A model generated the notes under the pieces. That model was given only the letters and a program-made list of their open reading frames with translations, had not been told where the DNA came from and ran no database searches. Below, piece after piece: positions 25,667-36,100 of a DNA stretch of 56,694 nucleotides. Numbering within the stretch: position 1 is the first letter of the stretch; the number at the start of each line of letters is the position of its first letter. The position numbers and the translations under genes were made by a program. The DNA is from an uncultured Alistipes sp. Its GTDB lineage: Bacteria; Bacteroidota; Bacteroidia; Bacteroidales; UBA932. The stretch is taken from positions 1 to 56,694 of the forward strand of contig CABMPD010000017.1 in assembly GCA_902388455.1 (NCBI GenBank), written 5' to 3'.

Positions 25667-26935
25667 ATGAAAAATTTACACTTCGCAATATTTGCCGCAG
25701 CCGTTTTACTGCCGCTGACTCTCAGCGCACAGAGTTCCGACTCCGCCCTACAGTACCGCAGGAGTTCCATGTACTCATTCATGATCAGTCATCCTGACTT
25801 GAAAATGGACGACGAGATCGTAAACGCATTCATGCTCCTGGAGACTCCCGACAAATACAATAACCACGACCTCAGCGTCAAGTGCGTTACGACACCGAGC
25901 AGCAACAAGAAGGACGACCTGCTGCGCGATGTAGACGAGTACCTTCAGCGTAACGACATCGCTAAAAGGCTGGTTTCAAAATGGTTCCTACGCAGCAAGG
26001 AGACCGGTGGATTCGACCCCTCACTGGTAATGAGCAGAGGCATGTACGGAGCCACGGCAATGGATATTGAAGCTGCGGCTCAGAGCAAGCGCGGCATTGA
26101 CGCCCTTGGCGACAAGGGATATGAGATGATCAGCAACACTTTCGTGATAGTCAATGACATCACATACGTGGACCACGAGAAGAACGCCGATATAGCCGCC
26201 GGAGTACTGAGTATCATCGGAGGCATAGCCGCCGGAGTCACAGGAGACGACAACAACATCGTCACCAGCCTGTCGACCCTCGGAGCCATGGTATCGACCA
26301 TGATTGCAGGGTTCACAGTCAAGACCACATCTTACCTTTACCAGCTCGACTGGAACGACGAGGTGGCGAATTACTTCTACGAGCATTACTATTACGACAA
26401 ACCCGGCACAGACTCCCTCTCACAGGCCGCCTTCGCCGCCGACACTCTGATTCCTCTTAAAAAAGCCGCATACGAGGCCGACAGCACCACATTCAAGCTC
26501 AAATACATAGGCAAATATATGGCCAAGAGTGCCAAACCCGTTCTCCGCGGACTGTACAACCCCGAGGATGTCTTCCGCAAAGTCTGCGCCCGAGCCATAG
26601 ACAACAACGTGATGGAACTCCAGAAAGAGTTCGACCAGTTCAAGGTCAAAGTTCCGCTGATATCCACAGAGCCCCTGACAGCCTATATCGGCATGAAGGA
26701 AGGCGTAACCCCCAAGTCAAAATACGAGGTACTCGTACCTGTATTCGATGAAGCCACCGGCAAATACAAATACAACCGCCGCGGTGTTATCCGTCCTGTT
26801 CCGGGTAAAATATGGGACAACCGGTATATGGCAAACGAAGAAGAGGCTGCCGGTTCTGAATTCAACGCCACGACTTTCGAGGTTGTCAGCGGCATGAACT
26901 TCACACCCGGAATGCTTATCAGAGAAATCAAGTAA
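25667..26935 (+). CDS. Secreted protein of unknown function
   Basis: The 422-residue protein has a signal peptide ending LTLSAQ. No catalytic motif is recognised. Residues about 170-220 contain a glycine- and alanine-rich, membrane-active-looking segment (GVLSIIGGIAAGVTGDDN, then LGAMVSTMIAGF) set between charged stretches. The C-terminal third is predicted to be beta-rich (YIGMKEGVTPKSKYEVLVPV). It ends 2 bases before the patatin gene, so the two products may act together, perhaps as a phospholipase and its envelope partner; this is inference from spacing. Confidence 0.72.
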   Translation: MKNLHFAIFAAAVLLPLTLSAQSSDSALQYRRSSMYSFMISHPDLKMDDEIVNAFMLLETPDKYNNHDLSVKCVTTPSSNKKDDLLRDVDEYLQRNDIAKRLVSKWFLRSKETGGFDPSLVMSRGMYGATAMDIEAAAQSKRGIDALGDKGYEMISNTFVIVNDITYVDHEKNADIAAGVLSIIGGIAAGVTGDDNNIVTSLSTLGAMVSTMIAGFTVKTTSYLYQLDWNDEVANYFYEHYYYDKPGTDSLSQAAFAADTLIPLKKAAYEADSTTFKLKYIGKYMAKSAKPVLRGLYNPEDVFRKVCARAIDNNVMELQKEFDQFKVKVPLISTEPLTAYIGMKEGVTPKSKYEVLVPVFDEATGKYKYNRRGVIRPVPGKIWDNRYMANEEEAAGSEFNATTFEVVSGMNFTPGMLIREIK

Positions 26936-26937
26936 CT

Positions 26938-27861
26938 ATGCCCGACACAGGAAAGAACGTAGCCCTGGTTTTGGCCAGCGGCGGTTCCAGAGGCCTGGCG
27001 CACATAGGTGCGATAGAGGTGCTGGAAGAACACGGATACAGAATAACGTCAATAGCGGGGGCCTCCATGGGGGCCCTCGTCGGCGGTATATACGCCGCAG
27101 GAGGGCTGGATGCATTCAAGGAGTGGATGAAAACCGTAGACCGGATGAAAGTCCTTAACCTGATGGATTTCACCATCGGCAACGGAGGTTTTGTCAAGGG
27201 CGACAAGGTGATCGGAGAACTCAAGAGCATCATCCCCGACAAACTCATCGAAGAGCTGGCCGTCCCCTTCGCTGCCGTAGCCACCGATATCCGGCACCGT
27301 AAAGAGATAGTATTCGACAGGGGCAGTCTCTACGAAGCCATACGGTCCTCCATTTCCATGCCCTCTATTTTTACACCCAACCGTATAGGAGACATGCTCC
27401 TGGTGGATGGCGGTGTGGTCAATCCTGTGCCTGTAAACAGGGTAGTAAGAACGCCAGGAGACATTCTCGTAGCCGTAGACCTGAACGGTCCGTTCATAGA
27501 TAAGCCGGAAGATAAATCCGAGCATCAGAAAGGCCGTATACGTCAAAAGCTCGAAATGATCGTAGACACCATCGCAGACAAGGTCAAGAAAGACGAAGTA
27601 GACGCCCACGTACTGCCCGGGCCCAAAGACCAGAACAAAGAAAAAGAGGATGACAACGACATGGGCATCGTTGCCATCCTCAATGAGTCTTCAAGCGTAA
27701 TGATCCAGACCAACGCCGACCTCACTCTCAAGCTATACCCTCCCGACATTCTGGTCCGCATAGCCAAGAACGCCTACTCCACCATGGAGTTCTACAAATA
27801 CGACGAGATCGTAAGCCTCGGCCGCAGGAAAATGGAGGAAGCTATTGCCGCGTTCTCGTAA
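26938..27861 (+). CDS. Patatin-like phospholipase
   Basis: The 307-residue serine lipase of the RssA/patatin type probably hydrolyses acyl chains of membrane lipids. The oxyanion motif ASGGSRGLAHIG is near the N-terminus, the nucleophile Ser43 is in GASMG, and the dyad Asp157 is in VDGG. No signal peptide is visible, so it should be cytoplasmic or peripheral on the inner membrane. Residues about 185-235 are charged (KPEDKSEHQKGRIRQK; KDQNKEKEDDND), an insertion not needed for catalysis. It is last in the four-gene cluster and overlaps the convergent metallophosphatase by 20 bases. Confidence 0.9.
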   Translation: MPDTGKNVALVLASGGSRGLAHIGAIEVLEEHGYRITSIAGASMGALVGGIYAAGGLDAFKEWMKTVDRMKVLNLMDFTIGNGGFVKGDKVIGELKSIIPDKLIEELAVPFAAVATDIRHRKEIVFDRGSLYEAIRSSISMPSIFTPNRIGDMLLVDGGVVNPVPVNRVVRTPGDILVAVDLNGPFIDKPEDKSEHQKGRIRQKLEMIVDTIADKVKKDEVDAHVLPGPKDQNKEKEDDNDMGIVAILNESSSVMIQTNADLTLKLYPPDILVRIAKNAYSTMEFYKYDEIVSLGRRKMEEAIAAFS

Positions 27862-28825
27862 CCGTGTGCAGGACTTTTCCTGTCTTATCCAGCATATACA
27901 GCCGGAGAGTGTCTGCCGATACCGTCACCAGAGACCAGCCGGTCTCAGGGCTGCAGAAGACAGTACCCTCGATGGGCTCCACGTCGCGGCTCAGGGAACC
28001 GGAGGAGTTGACCACGTAGTCGATGTCACTGCCGTCCTTGCGGATGTGCTGGAAGGTGTGCAGATGACCGCAGACATACATGTCCACGTTGTCATGCTTG
28101 AGGAGCACGGTGTTCACGCGGTCCTGCATGTTGGTGCGCTCAATCTCGTCCTTGTCAGTGAAAGCGTATATGGGATGGTGTCCCACTACGATTACCCAGT
28201 CCTCATCGGCCTCGGACAGGGTCCTGTCTAACCATACGAGCTGCTCGCGGTAGTCCGACTTGGAGGCGTCGGCGTACTTGTCGGTCTCCTCACGGTACTT
28301 GTCGATGATAGGGGTGGTGTCGAGCATCACGATACGTACCTCCACCCCATCCTCCTCCTGAACGAAGGTATAGTAGCGGGAGGGCATGTGCCAGCGGGCG
28401 CTGATCTGGCTGTAGTCGATGCAGGCCTGGGTGTTGCTGCGGTACTCGTGGTTGCCGCAGATGGCGTACCAGGGCATCATCAGATCGGGATGACTGTAGA
28501 TCAGCTCGTAGTTGGTCATCCACAGAGGGTCGCTCACGCTCTGCACACCCTCGAAGTGGTGTACGTCACCGGCTGCCACCACAAACTCGATGTCGATGGT
28601 CTCCGCCATCTCGCCCATTGCCCTGGCAATGGGTTTCTGATCGTAGTAGCCGTTGCGGCCCAGGTCGTTGGCAATGTAGAAGTTGAGCGGCTGCTCCAGG
28701 GCCTTCCACTCCTGGGAGCGATCCTCCCCCGTGGAGGAGGACACACTCACGGAAGTATTGCAGGACACCGCTGTCAGGGACAATACCGCAGCGGCGGTAA
28801 GGGAAAGAAGATTGATTCTTTTCAT
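27842..28825 (-). CDS. Calcineurin-like metallophosphatase, lipoprotein
   Basis: The 327-residue protein has a lipoprotein signal ending TAVSCNTS. The dimetal phosphoesterase motifs are complete and in order: ANDLGRNG, AAGDVHHFEG, CGNHEYR, VVGHHPIYAF and CGHLHTFQH. The pattern resembles purple-acid-phosphatase-like enzymes. It is probably anchored in the periplasm or at the surface and releases phosphate from an organic phosphate. It is the last of three minus-strand genes after a TonB receptor and a beta-helix lipoprotein, which suggests nutrient capture at the outer membrane. The substrate is unknown. Confidence 0.9.
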   Translation of the reverse strand: MKRINLLSLTAAAVLSLTAVSCNTSVSVSSSTGEDRSQEWKALEQPLNFYIANDLGRNGYYDQKPIARAMGEMAETIDIEFVVAAGDVHHFEGVQSVSDPLWMTNYELIYSHPDLMMPWYAICGNHEYRSNTQACIDYSQISARWHMPSRYYTFVQEEDGVEVRIVMLDTTPIIDKYREETDKYADASKSDYREQLVWLDRTLSEADEDWVIVVGHHPIYAFTDKDEIERTNMQDRVNTVLLKHDNVDMYVCGHLHTFQHIRKDGSDIDYVVNSSGSLSRDVEPIEGTVFCSPETGWSLVTVSADTLRLYMLDKTGKVLHTVTRTRQ

Positions 28826-28862
28826 AAAGCTGTCTTTGTTTTATTGATTTTACCTGTGCTGA

Positions 28863-30260
28863 TTATTCACCGAATGCTCCGAACCATGCACCGATGGCGG
28901 GGGAGGTATAGGTCTGTCCGTTCACCTCGAGGCCGGATGCTCCGAAGTAAGGCTGGCGGTCACCGGCGGTGTAGGTCTTGGAAGCGTCGAGGGCAGGAGA
29001 GCCGGAGGCAAGATGGAAGTCCCAGCTGTCATTGAAGGTATAGCTTGCGGGGTCCATATTGAGGTCGAAGTTGACAAACTTGGGATCGAGAGAGGCGGCT
29101 TCCTCGGCAGTTTTAGCCATCACGCTGTGCACATCCACCTTCTCCGTATCATACCACTCATGGTTGAAGGCATAGCCCTCGTAGGGGAACTTCACGCCGG
29201 AGTAGAGCAGCATCTCGCCGTCATCCTCATACTCACCGCTGAACACTATCGAGCTTTCCACCGTACCGGAAGCGTAGTAGTTGTAGTCTATCATGGAATG
29301 TTCACCGTCGTAGCAGTCCTCGGAACCGGGCTCATCCCATGCAGGTGTGGTGGCACGGAACTTACAGTTCACAAGCAGGTTGTTGAACACGCCCGCGTCG
29401 GCATTCTCCTCCACATAGATTCCGCCGCCCTTCTCTCCGTCACGTCTCCAGCCGGAACCAATGATGGTGTTGTTGTAGGCCTGAATCTTAGCCTGGTGAC
29501 GTACCTCGCTCTGGTCGGAGCTGGAGAGTTTCAGACCGTTGGTATTGGCGCTGAACATGATGTTGCGGGTCACGTCCACAGTGCAGCCGGACTTCACGTT
29601 GACTGCCTCCGCTCCGTCGTATCCGATGGCGCTGAAGATGTTGCCGGCGATGATGGCATTGCCGCCCATCATGTAGATGGCGTCGGACCAGCCGTTGCGC
29701 AGGATGGAGTTGGTGATGACGTAGCGGCCGTCCACATTGTTGGTGGTGATGTGGGGATAGGCGTCGTCACCGGCGGTGTAGTAACCGTTCTCGGCAGCGG
29801 GCGAGCCCTCGATTACCTGACCGCCGCAGTACTCTATGATGGTGTGGTCGATAAGCATCTCCTCACAGGTGGCACCGGCAACGATACCGCCCCAAAGACC
29901 TGCAAATGTATTGTCGGCCGTTCTGAGGCTCTCGTCCACGGTCAGGCGTACAGGGTTCTCTGCTGTTCCGAGACAGTACAGGTTGCCGTCTACGGAAAAC
30001 TCGATGGCAGTATGGTTCACACCTACTCCGGCATCACTGAAAATAACGGTCACACCCTCCTCGATGGTGAGGCTCTCGCCTTCGGGAACTACAATGTGGC
30101 CGTCTACATAGACTGTAGAACCGGCTTCCCAGACACCGGATACTTCTCCTGCGGCCTCTACGGGCTCTACAGGCTTCTTCTGGCCAGGATCTTTCTCGCA
30201 GGAAGCGAGGGAAAATACCATTGCAGCAGCTGCAATGACAAAAATTGCTTTTGTTTTCAT
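28863..30260 (-). CDS. Beta-helix lipoprotein (right-handed parallel type)
   Basis: The 465-residue lipoprotein has a signal ending SLASCEKD. From about residue 45 it shows the turn-by-turn pattern of a right-handed parallel beta-helix: VYVDGHIVVPEGESLTIEEG, then TIIEYCGG, NSILRNGWSDAIYMMGGN, NIFSAIGYDG, NIMFSANTNGLKLSSS, NTIIGSGW. No polysaccharide-lyase catalytic residues could be assigned. It lies 27 bases after the TonB receptor and 37 before the phosphatase. It could be the surface binding or handling partner of the receptor, similar in position to SusD although unrelated in fold; this is inference. Confidence 0.82.
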   Translation of the reverse strand: MKTKAIFVIAAAAMVFSLASCEKDPGQKKPVEPVEAAGEVSGVWEAGSTVYVDGHIVVPEGESLTIEEGVTVIFSDAGVGVNHTAIEFSVDGNLYCLGTAENPVRLTVDESLRTADNTFAGLWGGIVAGATCEEMLIDHTIIEYCGGQVIEGSPAAENGYYTAGDDAYPHITTNNVDGRYVITNSILRNGWSDAIYMMGGNAIIAGNIFSAIGYDGAEAVNVKSGCTVDVTRNIMFSANTNGLKLSSSDQSEVRHQAKIQAYNNTIIGSGWRRDGEKGGGIYVEENADAGVFNNLLVNCKFRATTPAWDEPGSEDCYDGEHSMIDYNYYASGTVESSIVFSGEYEDDGEMLLYSGVKFPYEGYAFNHEWYDTEKVDVHSVMAKTAEEAASLDPKFVNFDLNMDPASYTFNDSWDFHLASGSPALDASKTYTAGDRQPYFGASGLEVNGQTYTSPAIGAWFGAFGE

Positions 30261-30287
30261 GTTGATAAATTATTTGTTGATTGTTCT

Positions 30288-32969
30288 CTATTTTTCTTTG
30301 AATGAATACCTCAGCCCTATCATCAGGGACTGCCCGTGCCACTCCCGGCGCTCGATGACCCCGCCGCGGTAGCGCTCATAGTCCTTGAGATTCTCCGTAC
30401 GGGGATTGTCGATGATATAGCGGAGAACGGGAGTATCCAGCACGTTGTTTGCCTTCGCGTAGACGGTTATTCCACATTTGAAACTCTTTTCTACCGATGC
30501 ATCGAGCTGTACATAGCCTGCTTCCCAGATGTCATTGTCCACCCAGTTGGATATCTCGCTCAGCCTGCGGCCGGTGTAGCTGCCGGAGACCTGAGCCTCC
30601 ACCCCTGCCTTGGCGAACTTGAATAGGAGCGACAGATTGGCCACGTGGGCGGCCTGACCGTACAGGGGACGGGTCTGCTCTACCGTCACCACCTCCGTCC
30701 CGTCCATCTTTCTCTTGGTAGTGGTTATTGATGAGTGCGTATAGGTGTAGTTGGCCTTGATTCCGAACCAGTTGAAATACTTCATGAGGTCCACCTCCAC
30801 TCCCGCGTTCGTAGCGTTTCCGAAGTTCATGGGAGTCAGATAGGTGGCCTGGCCCTCGGAGATAAGGCCGTACTCTATCGGGTTGTAGAGTTTCTTCCAG
30901 AAGAGGCCGACCATCACCTGCTCGGAGGACTTGGGGAAGAACTCGTAGCGCAGGTCCACATTATCGGCAGTCGTATGTTTCAGGTCGGGATTACCCTGTT
31001 CGTCGTAATCCTCGTTCAGGATGGTGTAGGGCACTATCTCGAAGAATCCGGGACGGTTGATCGAGCGGCCGTAGGAGAGGCGCAGGAAGGCGTTCCGGTG
31101 CACGTTGTACTTGAGGTGTACGCTCGGCAGCAGGTCGGTGTAGACCTGGTGGCCCTCGCCGTCAGTCTGTCTAGGGAAGACCAGCGTATAGCCCTGGTCG
31201 GTATGCTCCACGCGGAGACCGGCGATGACCTCGAGACGGTCCCAGTCGTAGGTACCCATAATGTAGGCGGCTCCTATCCTCTCGAAGGCGTCATAGTTGA
31301 GAGGGTCGCCCACATTGCCGTAGCGGCGGGGCTTGAGCAACAGCTCGTCGAAGTTGGTCCAGTCCTCCCCGTATATCTGGAGGTCATATATGCCCGTAGG
31401 GGAGTCAAATGTATACTCGTTGAAGAGGCTGCTGCGGACCTTGTCCCGGTACATGCCTCCTGCCTGAAGATTCAGGGACGAGCTGTTGGCAAAATCGAAG
31501 CGGTACGAGAGGTTGATGTATCCGGCGATGTCCCGGTCGCTGTTGTGCTCCCAGCGGCGGTCTGCCGAGTCCGTGTTGTAGAGATGGTCTCCGTTGATAT
31601 AGATCCGGGCGTTGTCAGGGGTGGTGCTGTAGGCTTTCGAGAATACCCCGGACCAGTCCAGCTTGAGGCGGTCGGCCTGGAGGAAGGAATGTTCGCCCTT
31701 GAGGGTGGTGTTGAATATGTACTGATGGTTCCATTTCATCCTCACCGTCCTCTCCTGGTCATTGGCTCCGTCGCGGACCTCACTTTCCTTCATGTCCATA
31801 TAGCCGGCGTAGAGCATCACCTTGTGCCGGTTGGAGAAGCGGTAGTCGAGCTTGGCATGGGCACCCATACGGTTCTGCTCGTCCGAGTAGTTCCTGTTCT
31901 CGGTGCCCTTTCCGGCTGAACCAGGAATGTAGTAGAGGGAGCTGTTCTTGCCCCTGAACAGGTTCTGATAGCTGAAAGCCGCCATAACGCCGAGCCGTCC
32001 GTTGAAGAAGCGGTCACCGTAGGAGAATCCGCCTACTATGTCGGGGCGGGGGCGGCTCCAGCGCATACGGAGGTTTTCCATAGTAAAATCATCGGCGGAT
32101 ACCGAGTAGTTCTCATCGTGAAGCTCGGGGCGGCCCATCCGCTCGTTAGGCGAGAGCTTCTGTATCGCCCTGTGGTTGAAAGACTGGAAGTCGCGTTCGA
32201 GGAAGAGGGCGCTGTAGCCGGTGGAGAGATTGGCTGTTATCTCCATCTTCTCGGGAGCGTCCTTCATCACGAGGTTGACCGCACCGCCGATACCGTCACC
32301 TTCCATATTGGCGGTAAGAGACTTGGTTACCTCTATACGGTCCAGCATCTCGGAGGGGAAGATATCCAGGGGAACGAAGCGGTTCTTGTTGTCCGGGCTG
32401 GGGATCTTCACTCCGTTGACCAGAGTGTAGTTGTAGCGTTTGTCCATGCCGCGGAGGATGGCGTACTGTCCCTCACCGCTGCTGTTGCGTTCCACGGTCA
32501 CTCCCGACATCCTTTTTATAACATTAGCCACAGTGATGTCGGGAGATAGTTCCATGGCTTTGGCACTCATGACATTGACGACATTTATAGAATTTTTCTC
32601 AATGTTTCGGGCAGCTATCTCCGACCTGCCGCGTCCCGTAGCTGTTACCACTACTCCTTCCAGCATCTCTATATCCGGTTCCATAGAGATTTTCAGTTCC
32701 TTAGAAAAATCACTGAAATTGATTTCCAAGCCTTTATATCCCACAAGACTGCAAATCAAGGTCCCAGAAGTCATCTTTGTCTCTATGGAGAAACTGCCGT
32801 CCAGACCGGTTACCGCCCAACTGTCAGACACACCCTTGAGCAATATTGTTACACCTATTATCTCTTCACCGGTGGAGGCATCCACTACCTTTCCCCGGAT
32901 GGTTCCGGCCATCAGGACGGAAGACTGCAACAGAACTGCGATTGTCAGCAGAAATACCTTTGTGTTCAT
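30288..32969 (-). CDS. TonB-dependent outer-membrane receptor
   Basis: The 893-residue receptor has a signal peptide (start chosen at the ATG giving MNTKVFLLTIAVL, 18 nt from a TACCTTTG promoter element). It starts with a carboxypeptidase-regulatory-like domain (GTIRGKVVDASTGEEIIG), then the plug (TVANVIKRMSGVTVE, YAILRGMDKRYNYTLVNG, IEVTKSLTANMEGDGIGGAVNLV), then a long barrel ending SLMIGLRYSFKEK with a C-terminal aromatic-rich strand. No SusD gene follows, so it is not a classical Sus pair. The neighbours are a beta-helix lipoprotein and a metallophosphatase, pointing to uptake of a phosphate-containing compound or its product. Confidence 0.92.
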   Translation of the reverse strand: MNTKVFLLTIAVLLQSSVLMAGTIRGKVVDASTGEEIIGVTILLKGVSDSWAVTGLDGSFSIETKMTSGTLICSLVGYKGLEINFSDFSKELKISMEPDIEMLEGVVVTATGRGRSEIAARNIEKNSINVVNVMSAKAMELSPDITVANVIKRMSGVTVERNSSGEGQYAILRGMDKRYNYTLVNGVKIPSPDNKNRFVPLDIFPSEMLDRIEVTKSLTANMEGDGIGGAVNLVMKDAPEKMEITANLSTGYSALFLERDFQSFNHRAIQKLSPNERMGRPELHDENYSVSADDFTMENLRMRWSRPRPDIVGGFSYGDRFFNGRLGVMAAFSYQNLFRGKNSSLYYIPGSAGKGTENRNYSDEQNRMGAHAKLDYRFSNRHKVMLYAGYMDMKESEVRDGANDQERTVRMKWNHQYIFNTTLKGEHSFLQADRLKLDWSGVFSKAYSTTPDNARIYINGDHLYNTDSADRRWEHNSDRDIAGYINLSYRFDFANSSSLNLQAGGMYRDKVRSSLFNEYTFDSPTGIYDLQIYGEDWTNFDELLLKPRRYGNVGDPLNYDAFERIGAAYIMGTYDWDRLEVIAGLRVEHTDQGYTLVFPRQTDGEGHQVYTDLLPSVHLKYNVHRNAFLRLSYGRSINRPGFFEIVPYTILNEDYDEQGNPDLKHTTADNVDLRYEFFPKSSEQVMVGLFWKKLYNPIEYGLISEGQATYLTPMNFGNATNAGVEVDLMKYFNWFGIKANYTYTHSSITTTKRKMDGTEVVTVEQTRPLYGQAAHVANLSLLFKFAKAGVEAQVSGSYTGRRLSEISNWVDNDIWEAGYVQLDASVEKSFKCGITVYAKANNVLDTPVLRYIIDNPRTENLKDYERYRGGVIERREWHGQSLMIGLRYSFKEK

Positions 32970-32987
32970 ACCTTTTGTTTTCGGCGG

Positions 32988-32995
32988 CAAAGGTA
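32988..32995 (-). promoter_or_regulatory. Promoter -7 element of the TonB operon
   Basis: The minus strand reads TACCTTTG (TAnnTTTG), 18 nt before the chosen receptor start. No clear -33 element is visible. Confidence 0.45.
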
Positions 32996-33075
32996 TTCGG
33001 GGGCTGTTTCAGCCTTATTACAGTCAGTATGTATTCATATTAAGTTGCCGTTACGTTTCAGTTACATCGCAAAAA

Positions 33076-33108
33076 AATCCCGGCCGTCCGCAGGGGATGA
33101 CCGGGATT
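33076..33108 (-). terminator. Terminator after the tricorn protease gene
   Basis: The arms AATCCCGG (33076-33083) and CCGGGATT (33101-33108) form a stem with a loop of 17 nt. The minus strand continues into a T run (plus-strand A at 33071-33077). It closes the lgt-trxB-desulfidase-tricorn unit. Confidence 0.75.
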
Positions 33109-33130
33109 CGATGGCTTTTAACAGTCGCGT

Positions 33131-36100
33131 TTACTTCATCAGGGACTCGGTGGCAGCCTTGAGCTGGGCGTCGAAGCCGTTGATGACATCAGCGGGAGCG
33201 TTGTAGATGAGGATATCGGGCTGAAGCTCGACGTTCTCCATGTACTCCTCGTTCTCAATGTCCCAGCAGCCCACCTGAGGGATACCGAAGACTATCGAGT
33301 TGTCGATCTGGGTCTCCCACCATACTGCGGTCATGGTGCCGGGCACGGGAGCTCCGACCAGCTTACCGACCTTCAGGTGTTTGTACACCCAAGGGGTTCC
33401 GTGAGCATTGCTGTAGTTGTCCTCGCACACGAGCATGCAGGAAGGCTTGAGCCACTTGTTGAACGGGTCGCTGCCGATGTACTGGCCGCGGGGCCTGAAC
33501 TGCTGGTACTCCTTGCCGGAGAGCAGGGTCACCACATCGTCATGCAGCCATCCGCCGCCGTTGTGGCGGGTATCCACCACTACTGCATCCTTCTGACGCA
33601 GACGGCCGAGCAGCTCGCTGTACAGAGTACGGAAGCTCGGACTGTCCATGCCCTGGATGTGCACGTAACCGATCTTGCCGCCGGAGATGGAGTCCACGAT
33701 ATCCCTGTTGCGCTCAACCCAGCGCTGGTAGAGGATACCGCCCTCGGAGCCGAGGCCCTTGATCTCCACGTCGAAGCGCTTGGATGTCTCAGGATCGTAC
33801 ACTGTCAGACGGATACGCTCGCCTACCTTGCCCTCCAGCAGAGGGAAGTAGTCCTGGCCGGCCAGGATGGGCTCGCCGTCGATCTCCTCGATGATGCAGC
33901 CGGGCTTCACGTCGTTGGGAAACTGGGTCAGAGGGCTGCGCTTGATGATTTCCTTGATCTTCAGTCCGTCACCGGTGTAGGTATCGTCGTAGAAGAGTCC
34001 GAGGTATGCGGTGGGATAGGAAGCTCCGCCGCCGTAGTAGCGGGCTCCGGTATGCGAGCCGTTGAGCTCACCGAGCAGCTCGCCCAGCATCTCCGCGAAG
34101 TCGAAGTTGTTGTTGATGTAGGGGAGGAATTTCTCGTATGTGGTCCTGTAGCCGTCCCAGTCCACTCCGTGGATATCAGGGTCGTAGAACTTCTCCTTAA
34201 CCTGCCTCCATGCGTGGTCAAACATGTACTGACGCTCCGCATAGGGCTTGTACTCGAAAATACCCTCCATCTCGATAGGAGTGATCTCTCCACTGGCCAC
34301 ATTGATCTTCTTGATGCGGCCGGTGTTCATGAAGATGCTGTTGCCGTCATCCGAGAGAATCAGAGAGCCGTATCCGGCGCCCTTGGAGAGTATCCTGGTC
34401 GAATTCTCCTTCAGGTCATGAACCCAGAGGTCCATACCGCCCTCGAAAGACGCAAGGTAGTAGAGTTTCTTACCGTCCTTGCTGAGCACCGCGTCACCGA
34501 GGTTGGAAGAGTTGACGGTAAGACGCATAACCCTGTACTCAGCGTTCTCGAGATCCAGCTTGAGAGGCTCTGTCTCCTCGGCCTTTTCCTCATCGTCCTT
34601 CTTGGATTTCTTGTCTTTCTTGGACTTCTTGTCATTGTCCTCGGCTGCGGCCTTCTCCTCGGCCTCCTTCTTGATCTTCTGCTCCTCCTCGTAGAGAGCC
34701 AGCTCCTCCTCGCTCATACGGAACTTCTCGTATGCCTCGAGGTCGAAGAACATGATGTACACGTCGCTCTCAGCGCCCCAGCTGCCGTGGCTGCGGTAGC
34801 CTGCACGGTCGCTGAACCAGATCATAGCCTTGCCGTCGAGCACCCACTTGGCGTTAGAGTCTGTATAACCGCTCTTGGTCAGGTCGTACATTTCCCCATT
34901 GCCGGAGGCATTGATCAATGCCACGTCCTTGTTGTTCCATCCGCCGATGAAAATACAGTTGGACAGAATCCACTTGCCGTCGGGAGACCACTGGTACCAC
35001 TGGTCACCGTCGGAGTAGGAGTACTCGTACTTGCCGTCCATGACGGTGCGCACCTCCTTGGTATCGAGATTGATCACACGGATGGTAGTACGGTTTTCGA
35101 GGAAAGCTATCTCCTTGCCGTCGGGGCTGTACAGAGGCTGGAACGAGGGCACGTCGGAGTTGGTCACCCTCTCCTCCTTAATCTCGGAGCAGTAAGGGAA
35201 GAGCTTCTCGTTGTCATTGACGATGGAAGCCTTGTAGATCTGCCACAGACCGTCACGCTCGGAAGAGTAAATCAGGGAGCGTCCGTCGGGAGCGAAGTCG
35301 ATGTTGCGCTCCTGCTCAGCGGTGTTGGTGATGCGCTTGGTAGTGGCATAGTCTGTCATGGTCACATACACATCGCCGCGGTAGATGAAGGCCACCTGCT
35401 TGCCGTCCTTGCTGACAGCAATGTCCTGAGCATAGTACACAGGCTGCTTGATCAGGTCGCGGTCCTGTTTGTCAGCGATAATCTCTATGGCCACTTTCTG
35501 AGGCTCAGCACCTTCCTTCACGGTGTAGATCTCACCGTCGTAGCCGAAGCACAGGGTTCCGTTCTGAGCGATGGTGAGGAAACGCACGGGATTGCCCTTG
35601 AAATGGGTTATCTGCTTGTCGGCACCGCCGTCAAAGGAGTGTTTCCACACATTGAAAGTGCCGTCCTGCTCGCTGAGCCAGTAGAAAGACTTGCCGTCAG
35701 GAGCATACACGGGGTCGCGGTCCTCACCGTCGAATGTGGTGATCTGGGTGAACTTGCCGTTCTTGACATTCTCACCGTCGAAGGTGCAGCTCCAGATATC
35801 GCGGGCGATTGAAGAGGTGTGGTGCTTGCGCCACTCGTCCTCATAGCCCTTCTTGTCGTTGTACAGCAGGGTCTTGCCGTCCGGGCTGAAAGAGATGTTC
35901 TCGAGGGGAAGGGTTGAGAACATCACCGGGCGGCCGCCTTCGGTGCTGACAGCGTACACCTGGGAAAATGTCGAGGAGGGGAACTGCATGCTCTCGGCAG
36001 CCGGCTGGATATAGGCAGAATACAGGATGGTGGAATCATCCTTGAAGGCTACCGGGAACTCAGCGGCAGAATGAGTGGTAAGGCGGGTGGGCTCTCCTCC

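Noticed and set aside
34530..34690. Lys/Glu-rich stretch of the tricorn gene as a sign of a frameshift
   Set aside because: The frame stays open on both sides with propeller motifs before and after, so it is a low-complexity linker.
33377..35812. 811-codon plus-strand frame across the tricorn gene
   Set aside because: The minus-strand tricorn protease has full family motifs; the antisense product is low in complexity and has none.
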